Below are positions 58,861 to 64,000 of a stretch of DNA of 64,000 nucleotides, piece by piece. The DNA is taken from positions 61,201 to 125,200 of the forward strand of contig JACCES010000015.1 in assembly GCA_013416455.1 (NCBI GenBank), written 5' to 3'. A program made the position numbers and the translations under genes. Origin of the DNA: Alcaligenaceae bacterium (lineage in GTDB: Bacteria > Pseudomonadota > Gammaproteobacteria > Burkholderiales > Burkholderiaceae_B). The notes beneath the pieces are model-generated. The model saw only the letters and a list, made by a program, of their open reading frames with translations, had not been told where the DNA came from and did not search any database. How positions within the stretch are numbered: the stretch's first letter is position 1; each line of letters starts with the position of its first letter.

Positions 58861-61090
58861 GCGCCAGGGCGTCGCGCTTCCCGTGCGCCACGTTCGGATG
58901 ACGGGGGGCGCGGCCGCGCGGCGCGCGCGCCGGTTCGCCGCCGCGGCGATGGCGGCGGCTTGTCTGGCGGCGCCCGTCGCCACGGCCGGGCCGGCCGCGC
59001 TGCCATCCTTCGAGTCCGTCAGGGCGGCCTTCCAGCCCTCCGACCTTCTGGTGCTGGACCGCCATGGAGAGGCGGTGGCCGCGATGCGCATGGATTACCG
59101 CGAACGCAGGGGCGGCTGGGTGCCGCTGGGCGATGTGTCCGTGGCGCTGCGGCGGGCGGTGCTGCTTTCCGAGGACCGGCGCTTTCATGAACATGGCGGG
59201 GTGGACTGGCTGGCCCTGGCGGCCGCCGGCTGGGACCGGATCCGGGGCGGCGCCAGCCGGGGCGCCTCGACGGTGAGCATGCAGCTCGTGGCGATGCTGG
59301 ATGACTCGCTGCGGCGGCCGGGCGGCGGGCGCAGCCTGGGACAGAAGCTGGATCAGGCGCGCCGGGCCTGGCAGCTGGAGGCGGCATGGACCAAGGAGCA
59401 GATACTCGAAGCCTATCTCAATCTGGCGGCGTTTCGCGGGGAGCTGCGCGGTATCGAGGCGGTATCCCGCGTGATGTTCGGCAAGCATCCCCATGGCCTG
59501 GATCCGCGCGAATCGGCGGTGGCGGCGGCGCTGCTGCGCGGCCCGAACGCCGGGCCGGGCCGGGTTGCCGCGCGCGCCTGCGCCATACTCGGGGAGTCGG
59601 CCGGCCAGCAGGCATGCGCGGGCCTGGCGCCCCATGTGCATCAATGGCTGCATGCCACTTCCAGGCCGGCGGCGGATCAACCGTCCCTGGCGCCGCATTT
59701 CGCCCGGGCGGTTGCCGCCCAGCGGCGGCCGGAATCAGGCGGGGCGCTGCGCACCACGCTCGACGCCGCCCTGCAGCGCGAAGTCGTCCGCAGTGTGCGG
59801 CGCCACCTGGCGGGCATGGGCAACGCCCGGCTCACCGATGCCGCCGTGGTGGTGCTGGACAATCACACGGGCGAGGTGCTGGCCTACGTCGGCTCGTCGG
59901 GCGGCGTGTCGGCGGCCGGCGAGGTCGATCATGTCCGCGCCCGGCGCCAGGCGGGCTCGACGCTGAAGCCTTTTCTCTATGCACTGGCCCTGGAATCGCG
60001 CTATCTGACGGCGGCTTCCCTGCTGGAAGATTCGGCGCTCGACGTAGCGACGGCGAGCGGTCTCTACATTCCGCAGAACTATGACCAGGGCCATGCCGGC
60101 CTGGTCAGCGTGCGCAGCGCGCTGGCCTCATCGCTCAATATTCCGGCCGTGCGCACGCTGATGATGGTGGGGCCCGAGCGCTTCGCCGACCGCTTGCGCC
60201 GCCTGGGCCTGCCTCTGAAGCACGACGGCGATCACTATGGCTACAGCCTGAGCCTGGGCAGCGCCGATGTGGATCTGCTGAGCCTGGCCAACGCCTATCG
60301 GGTGCTGGCGCGAGGCGGCATGCATGATGAACCGGTGATGGTGCCCCGGCCTGAAGCCGCCCCGGAGCCGCTGCGGGCCGTCGATCCACTGGCGAGCTGG
60401 ATCGTGGCCGACATTCTGTCCGACCGGCGGGCCCGCGCGCAGACCTTCGGCCTGGAAAGCGCGCTGGCCACGCGTTTCTGGACGGCGGTCAAGACGGGCA
60501 CCAGCAAGGATATGCGCGACAACTGGTGCCTGGGCTGGTCCAGTCGCTACACGGTAGGCGTATGGGTGGGCAACAGCGCGGGGCTCAGCATGCGCGACGT
60601 ATCCGGAGTCAGCGGGGCGGCGCCGATCTGGCACGAGGTGATGTCCTATCTGCATGCCCGGGAGCCCAGCCCCCGGCCGGCGCCCCCCGCCACGCTGGAG
60701 CGGCGGCGCATCACCTTTGCGGATGACCTGGAGGCGCCCCGCACGGAATACTTTCTTCCGGGAACGGCCGTTGCGCGGGTCGAGCCGCTGCCGCGGCTTG
60801 CCTCGGGCGGGGCCCGCATCGCCAGCCCGCTTGCGGACACGGTGATCGCCCTGGACCCGGACATGCCCATGGACAATCAGCGCCTGCCGCTGCGGGCGGC
60901 GCAGGCGCCCGCGGGGCCGGCGCCTCTGCATTGGCGCATCGGCTCCGCCGTGGTCGGACAAGGCGCTTCAGCTTACTGGACGCCTCGTCCCGGGCGGCAT
61001 CGCATCGTGCTGCAGGACGCCTCCGGCGCCGTGCTGGACGAGGTCCGCATACAGGTGCGCGGCCTGCCGCGCATGCAGGGCCGCCATTGA
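58850..61090 (+). CDS. pbpC: Penicillin-binding protein 1C
   Basis: A 746-residue class A-type PBP. After a hydrophobic leader (about 28-48) comes the GT51 glycosyltransferase domain with LLSEDRRFHEHGGVDW (catalytic Glu about 108), GASTVSMQL and EQILEAYLNLAAFRGELRGIEA. The transpeptidase domain has AGSTLKPF (Ser about 370), SSLN and VKTGTSKDMRDNWC (KTGTS about 547). The last about 90 residues are the BiPBP_C domain typical of PbpC. It overlaps the macroglobulin gene by 11 bases, so translation is likely coupled. ATG 58898 is a possible alternative start. Confidence 0.93.
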   Translation: MPGERQGVALPVRHVRMTGGAAARRARRFAAAAMAAACLAAPVATAGPAALPSFESVRAAFQPSDLLVLDRHGEAVAAMRMDYRERRGGWVPLGDVSVALRRAVLLSEDRRFHEHGGVDWLALAAAGWDRIRGGASRGASTVSMQLVAMLDDSLRRPGGGRSLGQKLDQARRAWQLEAAWTKEQILEAYLNLAAFRGELRGIEAVSRVMFGKHPHGLDPRESAVAAALLRGPNAGPGRVAARACAILGESAGQQACAGLAPHVHQWLHATSRPAADQPSLAPHFARAVAAQRRPESGGALRTTLDAALQREVVRSVRRHLAGMGNARLTDAAVVVLDNHTGEVLAYVGSSGGVSAAGEVDHVRARRQAGSTLKPFLYALALESRYLTAASLLEDSALDVATASGLYIPQNYDQGHAGLVSVRSALASSLNIPAVRTLMMVGPERFADRLRRLGLPLKHDGDHYGYSLSLGSADVDLLSLANAYRVLARGGMHDEPVMVPRPEAAPEPLRAVDPLASWIVADILSDRRARAQTFGLESALATRFWTAVKTGTSKDMRDNWCLGWSSRYTVGVWVGNSAGLSMRDVSGVSGAAPIWHEVMSYLHAREPSPRPAPPATLERRRITFADDLEAPRTEYFLPGTAVARVEPLPRLASGGARIASPLADTVIALDPDMPMDNQRLPLRAAQAPAGPAPLHWRIGSAVVGQGASAYWTPRPGRHRIVLQDASGAVLDEVRIQVRGLPRMQGRH

Positions 61091-61132
61091 GCCATTGGGC
61101 AAGCGCCGCGACCGGCAGCGAGGCGATCGCGG

Positions 61133-61148
61133 GCGGGCGCAAGCCCGC
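61133..61148 (+). terminator. Small hairpin after pbpC
   Basis: GCGGGC-GCAA-GCCCGC, 6 pairs with a stable GCAA-type loop, 43 bases after the pbpC stop. No T-run follows, so termination is uncertain. Confidence 0.35.
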
Positions 61149-61307
61149 TGGCGGGGCCGCCTGCGGGCGCCGGGCCCGCCACTTGCAGGGTGGCGCCATG
61201 CCCGGTGGTGCAGAGAGTCCCGCAGACAACCAGATCCGTCCGGAATCATGCCGCGCCGGGCAACTGCTACACTTTCCGGCATTGTTCCGTTTGAATAGGG
61301 GAAGCCG

Positions 61308-61919
61308 ATGAATGTCACCCGTATCCTGACCCGCAGCTCGCTGGCCCTGGCCGTTCTGGCGCTGGCCGCGTGCCAGACGCCGCCTGTGCAGCAGGACGCC
61401 GCCACCCAGCCGTCGGACGCCGCCACCGCCGCAGCGCCAGCGCCCGACGCTTCCGTCCAGCAGCCGCCCATCCAGGAAGCGGCCGAGCAGGGCGTGCCAG
61501 TGGCGGTGTTCCTGGCGGATACGGTCACGCAGGAAGGGTGGCGGGAAGTCCCGGTGGGCGGCGATTCCATGCTGTACCTCAATCCCCAGCCCATCGTCAC
61601 GCGCGACGATCTCACCGGCGTGCAGGCCGGCGCCAACCAGCAGGGCCAGGGCCTGCTGGCCTTGATGATCACCGATGACGCGCGAAGCCGCCTTGAAGAC
61701 CTGACGGGCCGCAATCCCAACAAGCGCCTGGCCCTGGTGGTGGGCCGTACATTGATGGCCGCTCCCAGCTACGCCGAGCCGGTCGCGACGGGGCAGTTGA
61801 TCTTCCCTGTGGGCACGGAAGATAACGCCACCGCCGCGGCCCGCGCCATTGCGGGTGTCGACGAAGGCGGCGCGCCCGCGCCGGCCGACGCGGCGGGCGG
61901 GGTCGCGCCGCCGCAGTAG
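61308..61919 (+). CDS. Hypothetical lipoprotein
   Basis: A 203-residue lipoprotein: MNVTRILTRSSLALAVLALAAC with lipobox LAAC (Cys about 22). A low-complexity Ala/Pro/Gln linker (about 23-60) is followed by a compact domain VPVAVFLADTVTQEGWREVPVGGDSMLYLNPQPIVTRDDLTGVQAG and ALMITDDARSRLEDLTGRNPNKRLALVVGRTLMAAPSY, which resembles the P1 head subdomain of SecD-type proteins. Function unknown. AGGGGAAG precedes the ATG. It stands alone between pbpC and the ATCase gene. Confidence 0.8.
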   Translation: MNVTRILTRSSLALAVLALAACQTPPVQQDAATQPSDAATAAAPAPDASVQQPPIQEAAEQGVPVAVFLADTVTQEGWREVPVGGDSMLYLNPQPIVTRDDLTGVQAGANQQGQGLLALMITDDARSRLEDLTGRNPNKRLALVVGRTLMAAPSYAEPVATGQLIFPVGTEDNATAAARAIAGVDEGGAPAPADAAGGVAPPQ

Positions 61920-62060
61920 GCCGCCGCCGTGCCGCCGCCATCGGCCGCGCGGCGTTCTGCCGGGCGGCACGGCGCCACGATGGCGCCCTGCCGCCGTGGC
62001 GGTTGTTGTAATTAGGGGCAAACCCGGATATTTTTTTGTTTGACCGTTGTCGGTCGAACT

Positions 62061-62085
62061 AAAATATACGCTTTGCGTATATTTT
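62061..62085. promoter_or_regulatory. Perfect 25-bp palindrome before the ATCase gene
   Basis: AAAATATACGC, centre TTT, GCGTATATTTT: 11 perfect pairs. It ends 2 bases before the ribosome binding site (AGGG at 62088) and lies 13 bases before the start codon. The arm-TTT-arm layout around TATACGC is typical of operators bound by small HTH proteins. It could also form a hairpin in the 5' leader that hides the ribosome site. Confidence 0.8.
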
Positions 62086-62098
62086 CCAGGGTATGCCC

Positions 62099-63394
62099 AT
62101 GTCCATTCCTCAACAGGTGTTTCTCCGCGACGCCATGCGGCGTCTCAATCTGACCCGCGATGTCTTTGCCGGCCGCATCGGCGTCAAGCGCCGGGCCCTG
62201 GATACCTGGCTGTTGCCCGAAGGGTCGCAGGAATACCGGCCCATGCCGGAAGTCGTTCAGCGCTTCGTCGGCGAAATCGTCCAGAACGAGGCTTTGCTGC
62301 AGAAGTATGCGCAAAGCGGGCAGGGCGGCCCCTTGCGCGACCGGATCGCCTACGAAGGGCGCCATCAGCTGCTGTCGGTCGACCAGTTCACCAGCCGCGA
62401 ATCGGTGGAAGAGCTCTTCCGCATTGCCGACATGATGCAGCCGATCGCCCGGCGCCAGAAAATCTCCCGGGTGCTGGAAGGCGCGGTCCTGGGCAATCTG
62501 TTCTTCGAGGCCAGCACCCGCACCCGGGTGAGCTTCGGGGCGGCCTTTTGCCGGCTGGGCGGTTCGGTCTGCGATACGACGGGTTTCACGTTTTCTTCCA
62601 TGGCCAAGGGCGAATCCATCTACGACACCAGCCGCGTGATGAGCGGCTATGTCGATGCCATGGTGATCCGGCATCCTGAAAAAGGCTCGGTGGCCGAATT
62701 CGCGAGCGCGACCAACATTCCCGTGGTCAATGGCGGCGACGGCCCGGGCGAACACCCCAGCCAGGCCTTGCTGGATCTCTACACCATCCTGACGGAATTC
62801 TCGCGCCTGGGGAAACTGCTGGACGGCTCCCATATCGCCCTGGCGGGTGATCTGAAATACGGCAGGACGGTGCATTCTCTCATCAAGCTCCTGGCGCTTT
62901 ACCGGGGCCTGAAGTTCACGCTGATCTCGCCCAAAGGCCTGGAAATGCCCGAATCCATCCTCGAACAGACGGGGCGCAACGGCCATGTCATCCAACAGAC
63001 CCATTCCCTCGAAGAAGGTTTGCGCGGCGCGGATGTCATCTATGCGACGCGGGTGCAGAAAGAGCGCTTCGGCGACGAGGCGCTGGAAGGCTACAGTGCG
63101 GAATTCCAGGTCAACAAGGCCATCGTCGACAAGTGCTGCGGCCCCGACGTCATCGTCATGCACCCGCTGCCGCGCGACAGCCGCGAAGGGGCGAACGACC
63201 TCAGCACCGATCTGAACCATGATGCGCGCCTGGCCATCTTCCGCCAGACCGACAATGGCATTCCTGTGCGCATGGCCATTTTTGCGGTGCTGATGGGGGT
63301 GGAAACGCTGGTGCCCCACTCGCTGCGCGACGTGACCTGGAGCCCCCCGTCGCACATCGGCCCCGATGACAGCGTCTTCCACGGCATGTACTGA
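62099..63394 (+). CDS. pyrB: Aspartate carbamoyltransferase with N-terminal HTH-like extension
   Basis: The enzyme joins carbamoyl phosphate and aspartate in pyrimidine synthesis. At 431 residues it is over 100 longer than standard PyrB. The extra N-terminus (about 1-85) reads LRDAMRRLNLTRDVFAGRIGVKRRALDTWLLPE, the pattern of an XRE-type helix-turn-helix. The catalytic body is intact: NLFFEASTRTRVSFGAAF (carbamoyl phosphate site, about 136), SSMAKGESIYD (80s loop), NGGDGPGEHPSQALLDLYTI, and VMHPLPRD (about 355). ATG 62099 is preferred over 62093 because AGGG lies 7 bases before it. A perfect palindrome sits just upstream, so self-regulation is possible. The dispersed repeat starts at the stop codon. 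Confidence 0.88.
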   Translation: MSIPQQVFLRDAMRRLNLTRDVFAGRIGVKRRALDTWLLPEGSQEYRPMPEVVQRFVGEIVQNEALLQKYAQSGQGGPLRDRIAYEGRHQLLSVDQFTSRESVEELFRIADMMQPIARRQKISRVLEGAVLGNLFFEASTRTRVSFGAAFCRLGGSVCDTTGFTFSSMAKGESIYDTSRVMSGYVDAMVIRHPEKGSVAEFASATNIPVVNGGDGPGEHPSQALLDLYTILTEFSRLGKLLDGSHIALAGDLKYGRTVHSLIKLLALYRGLKFTLISPKGLEMPESILEQTGRNGHVIQQTHSLEEGLRGADVIYATRVQKERFGDEALEGYSAEFQVNKAIVDKCCGPDVIVMHPLPRDSREGANDLSTDLNHDARLAIFRQTDNGIPVRMAIFAVLMGVETLVPHSLRDVTWSPPSHIGPDDSVFHGMY

Positions 63395-63476
63395 CCACGC
63401 GCCAGAGCGCAGGCCTCGACGTGTACGGCGAGGTCAAGCGAGGCAAAATCAATGCGGCGCCGCAGGCGCCCCCGTA
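63392..63476 (+). repeat. Dispersed extragenic repeat, copy C
   Basis: TGACCACGCGCCAGAGCGCAGGCC from the stop codon, then GGCGAGGTCAAGCGAGGCAA, ATCAATGCGGCGCCGCAGGC and GCCCCC. It is the most compact full copy. A truncated start (CCACGCGCCAGAGCGCAGGCC) recurs at about 63517-63537. Confidence 0.65.
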
Positions 63477-63490
63477 TTGTGGCGGAGAAG

Positions 63491-63516
63491 CTCCGGCCGA
63501 TAGGCCGGAGTTCTTC
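63491..63516. terminator. Bidirectional hairpin between ATCase and rdgC
   Basis: CTCCGGCC, loop GATA, GGCCGGAG, then TTCTTC: 8 perfect pairs between convergent genes. The GGCCGGAGTTCTTCAC tail is shared with the hairpin at 8806. Confidence 0.6.
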
Positions 63517-63555
63517 ACCACGCGCCAGAGCGCAGGCCTTGCCTCGGGCCTTCGC

Positions 63556-64000
63556 TCAGGCCTGCTTTTCGCCGCCCAGCGCTTCGACCAGGTCGCCGAT
63601 CAGCCTGGACAGCTCGCCGCTCATCAGGGCGAAATCGGAATCGAACTGCTCGGCTTCGTCGTTGGCGGGCAGACGGCCTTCCTGCAGCACGTCCAGCGGC
63701 GCGACGCGCTTGAGGTCCAGCCCGTCAGTCAGCAGAAAGGACACCCGGTCGGCCCATGTCAGGGCCAGCCGCGTGCATTGCTTGCCGGCTTCCACGTGCT
63801 TGCGCACTTCATCCAGCTCGACGCTCTGGCGCACGTACCGGATGGCGGCGCGGCTTTCATTGGTGGACCGCAATTCGGTGTCCTGATCGATGCTGAAGTT
63901 GGCGGGCGGTTCGTCGCTGATCAGCCAATTCGTCATGGCGGAGGCCGGCGACAGTTCGGTATAGAGCGGCACCACGGGGAAGGGGTCCAGCACCTTGGCC
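63556..64000 (-). CDS. rdgC: Recombination-associated protein RdgC, C-terminal part
   Basis: The gene runs off the right edge; only about the last 148 residues are visible. DPFPVVPLYTELSPASAMTNWLISDEPPANFSIDQDTELRS and VRQSVELDEVRKHVEAGKQCTRLALTWADRVSFLLTDGLDLKRV match the C-terminal half of RdgC, a nucleoid-associated ring protein that binds double-stranded DNA and inhibits RecA. An internal Met at 63993 is not the real start, since the family is about 300 residues. It converges with the ATCase gene. Confidence 0.9.
   Translation of the reverse strand, partial: AKVLDPFPVVPLYTELSPASAMTNWLISDEPPANFSIDQDTELRSTNESRAAIRYVRQSVELDEVRKHVEAGKQCTRLALTWADRVSFLLTDGLDLKRVAPLDVLQEGRLPANDEAEQFDSDFALMSGELSRLIGDLVEALGGEKQA

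Noticed and set aside
57106..59091. 661-codon minus-strand frame across macroglobulin and pbpC
   Set aside because: Antisense shadow of two well-supported genes; no recognisable motif or start context.
1..64000. CRISPR arrays, tRNA or rRNA genes, riboswitches
   Set aside because: No regularly spaced direct repeats, no cloverleaf with conserved GTTCRAATC arm, no rRNA stretches and no recognised riboswitch core were seen on reading.

Overview
The window reads as chromosomal DNA of a GC-rich betaproteobacterium of the order Burkholderiales, most likely family Alcaligenaceae (Bordetella / Achromobacter / Pusillimonas-like). The main evidence is five separate Bug/TctC-type periplasmic solute receptors with no TctA/TctB membrane partners beside them, a hallmark of that family. 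Supporting evidence is the set of IclR- and GntR-controlled aromatic-acid genes, RdgC and Ddh. No rRNA, tRNA or CRISPR array was seen.

Layout. 1-1.6 kb: a graveyard of insertion sequences (IS3 end, IS630 remnant, IS5/IS427 copy broken by a 5-bp duplication, and a long inverted repeat). 1.8-6.1 kb: respiratory block with a CopD-like membrane protein, a DUF2231 protein and an aa3/caa3-type cytochrome oxidase (subunit II, then fused subunit I+III). 6.2-13.4 kb: Na/Pi cotransporter, a Nudix-like NAD regulator (NadQ/NrtR type), a large secreted repeat protein, a DUF2249 protein, nadC preceded by two matching operator-like palindromes, and a Bug receptor overlapping the nadC stop. 13.4-25.9 kb: mixed housekeeping and stress genes, including sulfurtransferase, MFS carrier, hemerythrin behind an NsrR-like site, a radical SAM protein behind a LexA box, a siderophore-binding protein behind a Fur-like box, meso-diaminopimelate dehydrogenase, D-amino-acid dehydrogenase, GNAT, a predicted exported methyltransferase, and an alpha/beta hydrolase whose signal peptide is cut off by a frameshift. 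25.9-28.8 kb: two secreted proteins with eukaryotic-looking folds (VWD plus bulb lectin; tandem pVHL-beta-like repeats).

28.8-35.1 kb (minus strand): a beta-ketoadipate-type operon, CoA-transferase A/B, SDR, Bug receptor, thiolase, 3-hydroxyacyl-CoA dehydrogenase and IclR regulator. 35.6-37.5 kb: a lipoprotein sulfatase. 37.5-52.4 kb: a catabolic island, mostly minus strand, with three ThDP-dependent decarboxylase-like genes (two about 98.5% identical at protein level), three Bug receptors, an FMN alpha-hydroxyacid oxidase, SMP-30 lactonase, CMD protein, HIBADH-type dehydrogenase, an FCD-GntR and a UTRA-GntR regulator, and a 161-bp MITE present twice. A segmental duplication left a relic of the UTRA regulator beside the other copy.

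52.8-64 kb: alpha-2-macroglobulin with thioester and overlapping pbpC, a lipoprotein, an aspartate carbamoyltransferase with an N-terminal HTH-like extension behind a perfect 25-bp palindrome, and the end of rdgC. A dispersed extragenic repeat follows several stop codons. The observations I rate most interesting are the HTH-ATCase with its palindrome, the nadC/Bug/NAD-regulator set, the periplasmic pVHL-like protein, and the duplicated decarboxylase-regulator unit.
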